Shown here: positions 8,485 to 17,973 of the stretch, piece by piece
How positions within the stretch are numbered: the first letter of the stretch is position 1
How the letters are laid out: the number at the start of each line of letters is the position of its first letter
Origin: Nocardia sp. BMG51109
GTDB lineage: Bacteria; Actinomycetota; Actinomycetes; Mycobacteriales; Mycobacteriaceae
Reading direction: 5' to 3'
Length of the DNA: 64,000 bases
Assembly (NCBI RefSeq): GCF_000526215.1
Contig: NZ_JAFQ01000004.1
Location: forward strand, 1,488,001 to 1,552,000
Position numbers and translations under genes: made by a program
Notes under the pieces: generated by a model
What the model saw: only the letters and a program-made list of their open reading frames with translations
Databases searched by the model: none
What the model was told of the DNA's origin: nothing

Positions 8485-8553
8485 ATGGGCGGCGGCGACA
8501 CGGCCAAGGGGGACTGACGGACAAGAGCGCACGACACACCGAAGGGCACTTAT

Positions 8554-9528
8554 ATGGCAAGGGATCTGACTCAACTCGAACTGCTGACGGAGTTGGAGCC
8601 GGTTGCCGAACAGAACGTCAACCGCCACCTGTCGATGGCCAAGGAATGGCACCCGCACGACTACGTACCGTGGGACGACGGACGCAACTTCGCCGCCATG
8701 GGCGGTGTGGACTGGGACCCGTCTCAGTCGCAGCTCGGTGAGGTCGCCAAGGCGGCCATGATCACCAACCTCCTCACCGAGGACAATCTCCCCTCCTACC
8801 ACCGCGAGATCGCCGAGAACTTCTCCCAGGACGGTGCCTGGGGAACCTGGGTCGGCCGCTGGACCGCCGAGGAGAACCGGCACGGCATCGTCATGCGCGA
8901 CTACCTGGTGGTCACGCGCGGCGTGGATCCGGTCGCCCTGGAGGAGGCCCGGATGATCCACATGACCAACGGGTTCGCCTCACCGGCCGAGGCCGACGCC
9001 GGATTCCTGCACTCGGTCGCCTACGTGACCTTCCAGGAACTGGCCACCCGGGTCAGCCACCGCAACACCGGCAAGGTCTGCGACGACCCGATCGCCGACC
9101 GCATGCTGCAGCGCGTCGCCGCCGACGAGAACCTGCACATGATCTTCTACCGCAACATGTGTGGCGCAGCCCTGGACCTGGCCCCCGACCAGACATTGGA
9201 CGCGATCACGCTGATCCTGGAGAACTTCCAGATGCCCGGCGCGGGCATGCCGAACTTCCGCCGCAACGGCGTGCTGATGGCCAAGCACGGCATCTACGAC
9301 CTGCGCCAGCACCTGGAAGAAGTGGTCCAGCCGGTCCTGAAGAAGTGGAAGATCTTCGAGCGCGACGATCTCACCGCCCGCGGCGAGGAGGTCCGCGAGC
9401 GCCTGGGCCTGTTCCTGGAGAAGCTCGGCAAGGACGTCGAAAAGTTCGAGGAACAGCGCGACCGCATGCTGGCCCGCGAGGCCGCGAAGCGCGACCGCCA
9501 GCTCGCCTCCACCGCGGCCGGCGCCTGA
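8554..9528 (+). CDS. desA1: Acyl-[acyl-carrier-protein] desaturase DesA1
   Basis: Soluble di-iron desaturase of 324 aa that introduces a double bond into acyl-ACP; in mycolata DesA1 acts on mycolic-acid or long-chain fatty-acid precursors. The di-iron ligand motifs are visible as TAEENRHG (residues ~108-115) and ADENLHM (~190-196), each supplying Glu/Asp and His. Length matches the family and no membrane segments are present. The start at ATG 8554 begins the conserved N-terminus MARDLTQLELL. The upstream 300 bp holds a candidate operator/promoter (8466-8484) and no gene. Monocistronic: a strong terminator follows at 9569. Confidence 0.95.
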   Translation: MARDLTQLELLTELEPVAEQNVNRHLSMAKEWHPHDYVPWDDGRNFAAMGGVDWDPSQSQLGEVAKAAMITNLLTEDNLPSYHREIAENFSQDGAWGTWVGRWTAEENRHGIVMRDYLVVTRGVDPVALEEARMIHMTNGFASPAEADAGFLHSVAYVTFQELATRVSHRNTGKVCDDPIADRMLQRVAADENLHMIFYRNMCGAALDLAPDQTLDAITLILENFQMPGAGMPNFRRNGVLMAKHGIYDLRQHLEEVVQPVLKKWKIFERDDLTARGEEVRERLGLFLEKLGKDVEKFEEQRDRMLAREAAKRDRQLASTAAGA

Positions 9529-9568
9529 CGGCCGAAACGCGTCCGGCGAGATCTCTACCGGCACAACG

Positions 9569-9610
9569 ACAACGGCCGGATGAGGGTCGAAACCCTCATC
9601 CGGCCGTTGT
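9569..9610 (+). terminator. Strong hairpin terminator after desA1
   Basis: Perfect 19-bp inverted repeat (9569-9587 and 9592-9610) around a CGAA tetraloop, with core CGGCCGGATGAGGG. It starts about 40 nt after the desA1 stop. Confidence 0.9.
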
Positions 9611-9790
9611 TCGTGTCCGCGGCACCGGTGCGGCCGCGGCCCGATGCCGCTGCGGCGCACCGGGACCGGTCGCCGGGACGCTCCGGTGCGCGCGTCCGGG
9701 AGTGCTCGGCGGCCCGGTGACCGCCCCGGCCGCGCGTCCGGCGCGTGGGGTGGCCCGGGCCACTACCGGCGGTTTGCGACACTGGTTGTC

Positions 9791-10939
9791 ATGACTGCGG
9801 TTGTCGAGACCAAGCCGGGACTGCGGATCGGGCCCTATGCGGTCGATCCGCCGGTGGTGCTCGCGCCGATGGCCGGAATCACCAACGTCGCCTTCCGGAC
9901 GCTGTGCCGGGAGTTCGGCAGCAGCACCTCGCTCTACGTCTGCGAGATGATCACCGCCCGCGCGATCGTCGAGCGCGATCCGAAGACCATGCGGATGATG
10001 ACCTTCGGCGCCGGCGAGTACCCGCGTTCGCTCCAGCTCTACGGCGTCGACCCGGCCACCATGGCCGAGGCCGTCAAGATCATCGTCGGCGAGAACCTCG
10101 CCGACCATATCGACACGAACTACGGCTGCCCGGTACCGAAGGTGACCCGGCTGGGCGGCGGCGCCGCGCTGCCGTACAAGCGCCGGCTGTTCGGGGCGAT
10201 CGTGCGCAGCATGGTCGCCGCCGCCGAACCCGCGGGCGTGCCGGTCACGGTGAAGTTCCGCATCGGCATCGACGACGACCACACCACCTGCTTCGATGCC
10301 GGCCGCATCGCGGAGGCCGAGGGCGCCGCGGCCGTGGCGCTGCACGCGCGGACCGCGGCCCAGCGCTATTCCGGCGCCGCCGACTGGTCGGCGATCGCCC
10401 GGCTGAAGCAGGCGGTGACCACGATCCCCGTGCTCGGCAACGGCGACATCTTCAGCGCCGGAGACGCGCTGCGGATGATGGCCGACACCGGCTGCGACGG
10501 CGTCGTGATCGGGCGCGGCTGCCTGGGACGGCCGTGGCTGTTCGCCGAATTGCAGGCCGCCCTGCGCGGCGAGCCGGTGCCCCCGGGGCCGAACCTGGGC
10601 CGGGTCGGGGAGGTCCTGCACCGGCACGCCCAGCTCATGGTCGAACACGACGGCGAGAACAAGGCCATGCGTGACCTCCGCAAACACATGGCCTGGTACT
10701 TCCTGGGGTTCCCGGTGGGTTCCGAACTGCGCCGCCGTTTCGCCACCGTCGGCAGCCTCACCGAGTTGCGGGACCTGATCGGCGCGCTGGAACCCACAGC
10801 CCCGTTCCCCGCGGACGCCGAAGGCCCCCGCGGCCGGCAGGGCTCCCCCGGCAAGGTCAGCCTTCCGCACGGCTGGCTGGACGACCCGGCCGACGCCGCC
10901 GTCCCGACCGCCGCCGACGTCATGCACAGCGGCGGCTGA
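9791..10939 (+). CDS. dus: tRNA-dihydrouridine synthase (DusB/NifR3 family)
   Basis: FMN enzyme reducing specific uridines in the tRNA D-loop to dihydrouridine. About 382 aa: TIM-barrel N-terminus with VVLAPMAGITNVAFRTLC (FMN-binding), the catalytic-cysteine region DTNYGCPVPKVTRLGGGAAL, VTVKFRIGIDDDHTT, ALHARTAAQRYSGAADW, PVLGNGDIF and the phosphate-binding GVVIGRGCLGRPWLF, then a helical C-terminal RNA-binding region (HAQLMVEHDGENKAMRDLRKHMAWY). ATG 9791 begins the conserved part; an upstream in-frame start at 9644 would add Arg/Pro-rich sequence. The gene following desA1 is also Dus-like in M. tuberculosis (Rv0823c, from memory). Confidence 0.94.
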   Translation: MTAVVETKPGLRIGPYAVDPPVVLAPMAGITNVAFRTLCREFGSSTSLYVCEMITARAIVERDPKTMRMMTFGAGEYPRSLQLYGVDPATMAEAVKIIVGENLADHIDTNYGCPVPKVTRLGGGAALPYKRRLFGAIVRSMVAAAEPAGVPVTVKFRIGIDDDHTTCFDAGRIAEAEGAAAVALHARTAAQRYSGAADWSAIARLKQAVTTIPVLGNGDIFSAGDALRMMADTGCDGVVIGRGCLGRPWLFAELQAALRGEPVPPGPNLGRVGEVLHRHAQLMVEHDGENKAMRDLRKHMAWYFLGFPVGSELRRRFATVGSLTELRDLIGALEPTAPFPADAEGPRGRQGSPGKVSLPHGWLDDPADAAVPTAADVMHSGG

Positions 10940-11872
10940 CACCCCGCCCACAGCGACCCGAACACGGCCGCGGCGCCCACCCGCCAATACCCCATGACGC
11001 ACGAGTATCCGCGCGCGGCCCGACCTACGGGGTCAGCGAACAGGCACCGCCCACCCGGCAGCCGAGCATGCGACTGGTCAGCGGAAACACGACGACCGAG
11101 CACACGATCGGCCGGATACCTGCTCGGGCACCGGCAATGACGGCCGAGCACGCGACAGCACACCCGCAACACGCCAACCGAGCACGCGACGGTTGATCGA
11201 CGATGACGGCCCAGCTCACCGAATACGCCGGATACGCGCCGGCCGGGCAGGCGAAGAAGCGCCGACCGCCGAATACGCTGCGGGGCACCGGCAATGGCCG
11301 ACGCACCCCGGCATGATCATGATCGCCCACCCGGCAGCATCCGGACGGAACGTCCGCCGGGCACGCGACGGATCATCGCCTACTTCACGTCCGGGTACGC
11401 GCGGTGCACCGGTTCGACGGAAGCGGCGCCGAGCGCGAACGAGGGCGATCACGATCGGCGGGCGCCCGCGCCGCGACCGAGTCGCCGGCCGCGATACGCC
11501 GTCTCGGTTCGCGAAATCACCATGCTCTGCTTGCCGACCCGGGCGACCGCGGGGCGGACCGCCGCCGAGGCTGCCAGGCAGGTCTTCACACAATCGGAAA
11601 CTTCCCCGGGCGAAGACAGGGCAATCGATCCGGTCAGCGGCGGGAAAGTGGTCGAACGGTCGCACCCGGTGTTGCGGCCGGACATTCAGCACACGCCACA
11701 GAGATCAGCAAACACCCAGCATCAGCGACTGTGCAATCCCACCCTGCCGCCTTGTGGCTGAATCGTTACTATTGCTGGAACCGGTGATGCTGTGCGCCTC
11801 CGCGAGGTTCACCCACCCTTGGGTACACAGATCCGATCCGGGCATGGACGACGAGTAAAGCGAGGTTCCTTG
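10940..11872. other. Gene-poor stretch of 0.93 kb with degenerate repeats
   Basis: No credible gene. Open frames here are rich in Arg/Pro/Thr without recognisable motifs. Degenerate repeats recur: CCGAGCACGCGAC-like units near 11092, 11142, 11177 and 11357, and GGGCACCGGCAATG near 11126 and 11283. A TACTAT box at 11767-11772 may be the promoter of the LCP gene. The repeats suggest decayed or duplicated sequence. Confidence 0.55.
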
Positions 11873-14236
11873 GTGGGTGACGACGAACGGCACGGGCGTA
11901 CGTCCGGGCCCGGCGGTCGCGCCCCCTGGGAGCGCTACCGTGCCCCGGAATCCGGCGACGAGGAGCCGTCCGCGCGCCGCAGCAGGCACTCCGACGAGAC
12001 GTCCGGTCCGGTCACCGTGCACGACCTGGTGCAGCGTGTCGACAACGAGCGCGCCCCGCGCCGCCCCGGGTCCGCCCCCGACACCCCGGCCGCAAGCCCG
12101 CCCGCCGGTCGCCGCCGTCGCCCCGAACCTCCGCAAGGCCGCCCTGAACCTCCGCAGGGCCGGGGTGAGCCCCCGCAGGGGCGAGCCGCGCCGCCTCCGG
12201 GCCGCGGCGAACCGCCACCAGGCCGGGACGCGCCACCGCGGGGCCGCGCGGCACCGCCGCCAGGCCGCGCCGTACCACCGCCGGGCGGCGCCGAGCCCCC
12301 ACAGGGCCGCAACGCGCCACCGCCAGGCCGCGGCGAACCGCGCAACGCACCGCCACAAGGCCGTAGCGAACCCCCACCGGCCCGCAACGCACCCCCGCAG
12401 GGCCGGGGTGAGCCTCCGCAGGGCCGGCCAGGGGCGCGGCGGGGGCGCGCCGAACCTCCGCAAGGTAAAGCGCCACAAGGCAATCCCGTGCCCTCGGGCC
12501 CCGGTGCCGACGACCGGCCCACCGACGCCGTGGCTCCCGCGGCCGTCGCGGCGGGAGCGGCAGCGGCCGCCGGAGGACCGATACCGGGCCCCGGCGGCAG
12601 CGACGGCCGGCCACCCGTCGACCCCGCGACCGACAAGCTCCCCGTCCCGAAGGGCGAGACCGCCGCCGACGCGGAGACCGCGGCCGCGCGGCCGAAGAGC
12701 GTCGGCACCTCGACACAGTCCAGGCTGGCGCTGAGCAAGGAGCGCCAGCGCAGGCGGCTGCGCCTGGCGGCCCGCGGCTCGACCGCCTTCGTGGCCGTAC
12801 TCGCCCTGATTCTGACCGGCGTCGGCTGGAACTACCTGCGCGCCACCGACAACGGCTTCACCCAGGTCTCCGCGCTGGACCAGAAGTCCGACGACATCGT
12901 CGACGCGGGCGGTCAGCTCGGCGACGAGAACTTCCTGATCGTCGGCACCGACACCCGGGCCGGCGTGGACAGCCAGGTCGGCGCCGGCAGCACCGAGGAC
13001 GCCGAGGGCGCCCGCGCCGACACGGTCATGCTGGTGCACATCCCCGAGAACCGGCAGCGCGTCGTCGCGGTGTCGTTCCCCCGCGACCTGGACGTCACCC
13101 GGCCGTCCTGTGAGGGCTGGGACAACGAGAAGGCGACCTACAACCAGTCGACGTTCCCGCAGGCGGCCGGCGACAAGCTCAACGCCACCTACGCCCTCGG
13201 CGGCCCGAAATGCCTGACCAAGGTGATTCAGAAGCTTGTCGGGCTGCGGATCGGCCACTTCATCGGCATCGACTTCAACGGCTTCTCCTCGATGGTCGAC
13301 ACCATCGGCGGCGTCGAGGTGTGCACCGACAAGCCGCTGGTCGACGACGAGCTCGGCACCATCCTGCCGAATCCGGGGCGGCAGATGCTCAACGGACCGA
13401 CCGCGCTGGACTACGTCCGGGCGCGCCACGTCTACGGCGAGGAGCGCAGCGATTACGACCGCATCCACCGCCAGCAGCTGTTCCTGTCCTCCCTCCTGCG
13501 CGGCGCGCTGTCCAGCAAGGTGCTGTTCGACGTCGGCAAGCTGAACGGCTTCATCAACGCGTTCTCCGGCAGCGCCTTCATGGACGCGGTCAGCACCCGC
13601 GATCTGCTGATGCTGGGCCGGTCACTACAGAAGGTCGATGCCGGGGCCATCACGTTCGTGACGGTGCCGACCGCGGGCACCACGTCCTACGGCAACGAGA
13701 TCCCCCGGGAATCCGACATCAAGGAGATCTTCAAGGCGGTCATCGACGATCAGCCGCTGCCGGGTGAGAAGAAGGCACCGGAACCGGCCGCTCCGGCCGC
13801 GCCTCCGCCGCCGAAACAGCAGCTGACCGCCGTCGACCCCGGCACCGTCTCGGTGCAGGTCTCCAACGGCTCCGGCGCTTCCGGCGCCGCGGGAACCCTC
13901 GCCACGGAGCTGTCCAGCCAGGGCTTCCAGATCTACAACGTCGGCAACTTCGCCGGCGGAACGATCCCGGGCACCAAGGTCCGCTATTCGGAGGGGCAGG
14001 AGGCCGAGGCGGCCACCGTCGCCTCCTCGATTCCGGGTGCGACGCTGGAGAACGCCCCGGGGCTGGGCAGCATCGTCGAGGTGGCGCTGGGCTCCGATGC
14101 CGACGGATCGGTGCAGGCGCCGACCTCGTTCGGCACTACGCTGCCGGACATTCCGACCTCCTCGGCGGGCGAGGGTCCGGCCGCGCTGCCGTCCGATCTG
14201 GAGCACGTGAATGCCGCCGACGACACCTGCAAGTGA
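11873..14236 (+). CDS. LytR-CpsA-Psr (LCP) family cell-wall ligase with LytR_C domain and PPQGR repeats
   Basis: LCP enzymes attach arabinogalactan or other undecaprenyl-linked polymers to peptidoglycan outside the membrane. About 787 aa from the GTG at 11873, giving the usual N-terminus of this subgroup (VGDDERHGRTS...APWERY). Order: cytoplasmic tail ~1-290 containing about 17 heptad-like repeats of the type EPPQGRG (residues 85-204, nt 12125-12484); one membrane helix (FVAVLALILTGVGWNYL); LCP catalytic domain with FLIVGTDTRAG, the arginine-containing SFPRDLDV, HFIGIDFNGF and YVRARHVYGEERSDYDRIHRQQ; then a LytR_C domain near the C-terminus (VSVQVSNGSGASGAA). The expanded Pro/Arg repeat makes it longer than a typical LCP protein. 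Same position as Rv0822c in M. tuberculosis. Confidence 0.92.
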   Translation: MGDDERHGRTSGPGGRAPWERYRAPESGDEEPSARRSRHSDETSGPVTVHDLVQRVDNERAPRRPGSAPDTPAASPPAGRRRRPEPPQGRPEPPQGRGEPPQGRAAPPPGRGEPPPGRDAPPRGRAAPPPGRAVPPPGGAEPPQGRNAPPPGRGEPRNAPPQGRSEPPPARNAPPQGRGEPPQGRPGARRGRAEPPQGKAPQGNPVPSGPGADDRPTDAVAPAAVAAGAAAAAGGPIPGPGGSDGRPPVDPATDKLPVPKGETAADAETAAARPKSVGTSTQSRLALSKERQRRRLRLAARGSTAFVAVLALILTGVGWNYLRATDNGFTQVSALDQKSDDIVDAGGQLGDENFLIVGTDTRAGVDSQVGAGSTEDAEGARADTVMLVHIPENRQRVVAVSFPRDLDVTRPSCEGWDNEKATYNQSTFPQAAGDKLNATYALGGPKCLTKVIQKLVGLRIGHFIGIDFNGFSSMVDTIGGVEVCTDKPLVDDELGTILPNPGRQMLNGPTALDYVRARHVYGEERSDYDRIHRQQLFLSSLLRGALSSKVLFDVGKLNGFINAFSGSAFMDAVSTRDLLMLGRSLQKVDAGAITFVTVPTAGTTSYGNEIPRESDIKEIFKAVIDDQPLPGEKKAPEPAAPAAPPPPKQQLTAVDPGTVSVQVSNGSGASGAAGTLATELSSQGFQIYNVGNFAGGTIPGTKVRYSEGQEAEAATVASSIPGATLENAPGLGSIVEVALGSDADGSVQAPTSFGTTLPDIPTSSAGEGPAALPSDLEHVNAADDTCK

Positions 14237-14273
14237 ATCTCCGTTCGCTCGCTGATGTTCGGCGATACCGGTG

Positions 14274-14295
14274 GTTCACCCACAGTTCGTGACTT
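14274..14295 (+). promoter_or_regulatory. Possible weak PHO box upstream of phoU
   Basis: Two adjacent 11-nt units GTTCACCCACA and GTTCGTGACTT, 31 nt upstream of the phoU start. The first matches the actinobacterial PHO-box unit (GTTCACC-type) well; the second shares only GTTC and part of the rest. Its position before phoU supports it; the match alone would not. Confidence 0.4.
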
Positions 14296-14325
14296 GGTCA
14301 GCGCCGGGAACTAGTGTTCTGGACC

Positions 14326-14991
14326 ATGCGTGTCATCTACAACGAACAAATGGCCGATCTCGCCAACATGCTGGGCGAGATGGCCGGTCTCGCGGGCTCC
14401 GCGATGGACCGGGCGACGCAGTCGCTGCTGCAGGCCGATCTGACGCTCGCCGAGCAGGTGATCAGCGAGCACGATCGGATCGCCGAGATGATCACGCAGG
14501 CCGAGGAGAAGGCGTTCGCGCTGCTTGCCCTGCAGGCGCCGGTCGCCGGCGATCTGCGCCAGGTGGTGAGCGCGATCCAGATCGTGTCCGATGTCAATCG
14601 GATGGGGGTGCTGGCGCTGCACGTGGCCAAGGTGTCGCGTCGGCGGCACCCGGATCATGCCCTGCCCGAGCCCGTGAACGGCTACTTCGCCGAGATGGGC
14701 CGGATCGCGGTGAGCATGGGCAAGGCGGCCCAGGAGGTCCTGGAGACCCGCGACCCGGAGCGCGCCGCCCAGCTGAACCAGGACGACGAGGCGATGGACG
14801 ACCTGCACCGCCACCTGTTCACGCTGCTGATGGACCGCGACTGGAAGTACGGCGTCGCCGCCGCCGTCGATGTCACGCTGCTGGGCCGCTACTACGAGCG
14901 CTTCGCCGATCACGCCGTGGAGATCGGCCGCCGCGTGGTCTTCCTGGTCACCGGTGAGCTGCCGCCCGACCCGGAGGCCGAGGTCGGGTAA
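14326..14991 (+). CDS. phoU: Phosphate signalling protein PhoU
   Basis: Two three-helix bundles typical of PhoU, which links the Pst transporter to the SenX3/RegX3 (PhoR/PhoP) two-component system and represses the phosphate regulon when phosphate is plentiful. About 221 aa. The duplicated PhoU signature is visible: [11 protein letters not shown]...E followed by [35 protein letters not shown], and in the second half [37 protein letters not shown] 14326 is chosen because TAGTGT lies about 8 nt upstream, as in leaderless actinobacterial transcripts; an ATG at 14314 would add four residues. Convergent with pstB. Confidence 0.95.
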   Translation: MRVIYNEQMADLANMLGEMAGLAGSAMDRATQSLLQADLTLAEQVISEHDRIAEMITQAEEKAFALLALQAPVAGDLRQVVSAIQIVSDVNRMGVLALHVAKVSRRRHPDHALPEPVNGYFAEMGRIAVSMGKAAQEVLETRDPERAAQLNQDDEAMDDLHRHLFTLLMDRDWKYGVAAAVDVTLLGRYYERFADHAVEIGRRVVFLVTGELPPDPEAEVG

Positions 14992-15151
14992 GTTCCGACT
15001 CGGCGGCCACGGGCTCCGAGTTCTGCCCGGCCACAGGCATATTCGACGATCGGCACCGCCCGTCGGAGATGGCCCGGAGCAATCCGGCGCGCCCGACAGC
15101 AGGTCCCGGTGGGCACGACCGGGGACCTCGGTGGACGGCCCCGAGGCGCAA

Positions 15152-15192
15152 CGCGACCCCGGCCCGCTCGGACCGGGGTCGCGAAAGTTTTT
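15152..15192. terminator. Terminator between phoU and pstB
   Basis: The 11-bp inverted repeat CGCGACCCCGG / CCGGGGTCGCG (15152-15162 and 15173-15183) is followed on the plus strand by a T-run (AAAGTTTTT). It serves phoU, and possibly pstB from the other side. Confidence 0.8.
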
Positions 15193-15214
15193 GCGGCCCA
15201 ACCGCTGCCGCGGA

Positions 15215-15991
15215 TCAGCCGAAACGGCCGGAGATGTAGTCCTCGGTCTCCTTGCGGGACGGGTTGGAGAAGATCTTCTCCGTCTCGTCGATCTCGATCA
15301 GCTTGCCCGGCTCGCCCTGGACCTCCAGGTTGAAGAACGCCGTCTGGTCGCTCACGCGCGCGGCCTGCTGCATATTGTGCGTGACGATGACGATCGTGTA
15401 TTCCTTCTTCAGCTCGGCGATCAGGTCCTCGATCGCCAGCGTGGAGATCGGGTCGAGTGCCGAACAAGGCTCGTCCATCAGCAGCACGTCCGGCGATACG
15501 GCGATCGCCCGGGCGATACACAGGCGCTGCTGCTGACCGCCGGACAGTCCGCCGCCCGGCTTGTCGAGGCGGTCCTTTACCTCGTTCCACAGGTTGGCGC
15601 CCTTGAGCGAGCGCTCCGCCACCTCGTCGAGCTCCTGCCGGTTGCGCACGCCCTGCAGCTTGAGCCCGGCCACCACGTTGTCGCGAATCGACATGGTGGG
15701 GAACGGGTTCGGGCGCTGGAACACCATACCGATGGTGCGGCGCACACCCACCGGATCCACCTGCGAGCCGTAGATGTCCTCGCCGTCGAGCAGCACCGCG
15801 CCCTCGACCCGCGCGTTCGGGGTCACCTCGTGCATGCGGTTGAGCGAACGCAGCACCGTGGACTTGCCGCAACCGGACGGACCGATGAAGGCGGTGACGC
15901 TGCGCGGCAGGACGGTCAGGTCCACCTCGGCGACCGCGTGGAACTTGCCGTAGTAGATGTTCAGATCTTTGACGTCGATCCGCTTGGCCAT
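15215..15991 (-). CDS. pstB: Phosphate ABC transporter ATP-binding protein PstB
   Basis: ATPase of the high-affinity phosphate importer, 258 aa. Walker A is GPSGCGKST (~36-44), followed by the PstB-typical [11 protein letters not shown]-loop [12 protein letters not shown], signature [14 protein letters not shown], Walker [15 protein letters not shown] and H-loop [17 protein letters not shown]. The C-terminal [22 protein letters not shown] is characteristic of PstB. Last gene of pstSCAB, 19 nt after pstA. Confidence 0.97.
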   Translation of the reverse strand: MAKRIDVKDLNIYYGKFHAVAEVDLTVLPRSVTAFIGPSGCGKSTVLRSLNRMHEVTPNARVEGAVLLDGEDIYGSQVDPVGVRRTIGMVFQRPNPFPTMSIRDNVVAGLKLQGVRNRQELDEVAERSLKGANLWNEVKDRLDKPGGGLSGGQQQRLCIARAIAVSPDVLLMDEPCSALDPISTLAIEDLIAELKKEYTIVIVTHNMQQAARVSDQTAFFNLEVQGEPGKLIEIDETEKIFSNPSRKETEDYISGRFG

Positions 15992-16010
15992 TATGGAATT
16001 CCGTTCGCTT

Positions 16011-16913
16011 CTATCGGTTTCGCGTGAGCAGCTTGTTGACGGCCGCCGCGGCGAGGTACAGCAGCGCGATGATCAGGATCAGGGTCAGCGCCGCGCCCCA
16101 GACCCGCCACCGGCCGGCCGGATCCGGGTTGGCCAGCTCCTGGTAGATCAGCAGCGGCAGCGAGGCCATGTTGCCGTCGAAGATGTTGAAGTTGATCGAC
16201 TTCGAATACCCCACCAGCACCAGCACGGGAGCGGTCTCACCCATGACCCGGGCCACGGCCAGCAGCATGCCGCTGATCATGCCGGGCGCCGCGGTGGGCA
16301 CCACGATCCGCAGAATGGTCTTCCACTTCGGAACGCCCAGGGCGTAGGACGCCTCGCGCAACTCGTCGGGCACCAGCTTGAGCATCTCCTCGGTGCTGCG
16401 CACCACCACCGGCAGCATCAGCAGCACCAGGGCCAGCGAGACCGCGAGCGAACTCTGCGGAGCGCCGAACGTGGCGATCCAGAGCGCGAAGATGAACAGC
16501 GCGGCGACGATCGAGGGCACACCGGCGAGAATGTCGACCATGAAGGTGGTGACGCGGGCGAGCAGGCCGCGCCCATACTCGACCAGGTAGACCGCGGCCA
16601 TGATGCCCAGCGGCACCGCGAGCACGGCGGCCACGAGCGACTGCACGATGGTGCCGTAGATGGCGTGGTACACACCGCCGCCGTACTGGTCGGGCAGGAT
16701 GCCCTTCTGCGACTTACCCCACCAGCCGCTGCTGATGACGGCGTCGAAGCCCTCGGTGATCACCAGGATCAGCACCCAGCACAGCGGCACCAGCGCGATC
16801 GCGAAGCACAGCCACATCACCGCGGTGGCGGCGTTGTTGCGCAGGCGGCGAGCCAGGCTGATGGTCCGGAAGGCGGGCGCCTTGATCGGGCGATCGAGAG
16901 TGGTGGTGGCCAT
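16011..16913 (-). CDS. pstA: Phosphate ABC transporter permease PstA
   Basis: Inner-membrane permease of about 300 aa with roughly six hydrophobic segments. After an N-terminal membrane segment ([20 protein letters not shown]) come the BPD_transp_1 block and the EAA-like loop [22 protein letters not shown], the contact site for PstB. The [15 protein letters not shown] segment is typical of PstA. Its start overlaps the pstC stop by 1 nt (TAATG), showing translational coupling. Confidence 0.95.
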   Translation of the reverse strand: MATTTLDRPIKAPAFRTISLARRLRNNAATAVMWLCFAIALVPLCWVLILVITEGFDAVISSGWWGKSQKGILPDQYGGGVYHAIYGTIVQSLVAAVLAVPLGIMAAVYLVEYGRGLLARVTTFMVDILAGVPSIVAALFIFALWIATFGAPQSSLAVSLALVLLMLPVVVRSTEEMLKLVPDELREASYALGVPKWKTILRIVVPTAAPGMISGMLLAVARVMGETAPVLVLVGYSKSINFNIFDGNMASLPLLIYQELANPDPAGRWRVWGAALTLILIIALLYLAAAAVNKLLTRNR

Positions 16914-17962
16914 TACCCGTTCACCTTCCCGCCGGCCGCGATCCGCGCCAGCGCGTTGACTACGAAGGTCAGCGCGAACAGCACGAAACCGGCGGCAATG
17001 TAGGCACCGGTGGGCAACGCCTGACTGAATTCCGAAGCGGCCGAAGCGATCTTGGAGGCGAAGGTGTACCCGCCGTCGAACAGCGACCAGTGGCCCGCCG
17101 TCGCCGCGGTGCGCAGCACCACCAGGACCGCGATCGTCTCACCGAGCGCGCGGCCCAGGCCGAGCATGGAGCCCGCGATCACACCGCTGCGTCCGTAGGG
17201 CAGCACGGTCATCCGCACCACCTCCCACTTGGTGGCGCCCAGCGCCTGCGCGGCCTCGATGTGCGCGCGCGGCGTCAGATTGAACACCTCGCGGCTGACC
17301 GAGGTGATGATCGGCAGGATCATCACCGCGAGCACCACACCGGCGGTGAAGATGGTGCCGCCGCCGCTGATCGACACGTTGCCGCTCTTGAACAGGAAGA
17401 ACCAGCCGAGGTTCTCGTTGAGGAATTCCTCGAACGGCGCCAGCCACTGGGCCAGCACCAGGAACCCCCACAGACCGAACACGATCGAAGGCACCGCCGC
17501 CAGTAGATCCACGATGGTGGCGAACGGCCGGGCCAGCATCTTCGGCGCGTACTGGGTCAGGAACAGCGCGATCCCGACGCCGAGCGGTACGGCGATCACC
17601 AGGGCCAGCAGCGAGCTCAGCACCGTGACCATGAGCAGGTCGCGGATGCCGAAATGCATATCGTCGGCATTGGTGACGTTGAATTCCGTACTGGTGAAGA
17701 AGTTGGCCTCGTTCGCCGCCACCGACGGCACCGCCCGGACCAGCAGGAACACAGCGATCAACGCGATGGCCGCGACTATGGTCACACCGGCGGCCGTGGC
17801 CACCGAGCGGAAGATGAACTCCGCTCGCGTGCTGTGGGCGCCGCGGATGCGTTGCGCCGGTTCGGGGTTGGCGTCACTCGGCATAGGGGAAGTATCTCCG
17901 CCCGTGCGCGGACCGGTCGATTCCGACCGGTCCGCAGCGGTGGCTTCGTCGTGCACGGTCAT
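16913..17962 (-). CDS. pstC: Phosphate ABC transporter permease PstC
   Basis: Permease partner of PstA, about 349 aa. After a polar tail of ~45 residues it has a first helix ([22 protein letters not shown]), the conserved [20 protein letters not shown], a [10 protein letters not shown] segment and the EAA loop [29 protein letters not shown]. It contains the PstC-type periplasmic region after the first helix. Eleven nt separate it from pstS, all on the minus strand, so pstSCAB is one operon. Confidence 0.95.
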   Translation of the reverse strand: MTVHDEATAADRSESTGPRTGGDTSPMPSDANPEPAQRIRGAHSTRAEFIFRSVATAAGVTIVAAIALIAVFLLVRAVPSVAANEANFFTSTEFNVTNADDMHFGIRDLLMVTVLSSLLALVIAVPLGVGIALFLTQYAPKMLARPFATIVDLLAAVPSIVFGLWGFLVLAQWLAPFEEFLNENLGWFFLFKSGNVSISGGGTIFTAGVVLAVMILPIITSVSREVFNLTPRAHIEAAQALGATKWEVVRMTVLPYGRSGVIAGSMLGLGRALGETIAVLVVLRTAATAGHWSLFDGGYTFASKIASAASEFSQALPTGAYIAAGFVLFALTFVVNALARIAAGGKVNG

Positions 17963-17973
17963 GGGCTACGCAA

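Noticed and set aside
11193..11858. A 221-codon frame in the gap before the LCP gene
   Set aside because: Arg/Pro-rich without hydrophobic core, no RBS, overlaps competing frames on the other strand; codon third positions not biased as in real genes here.
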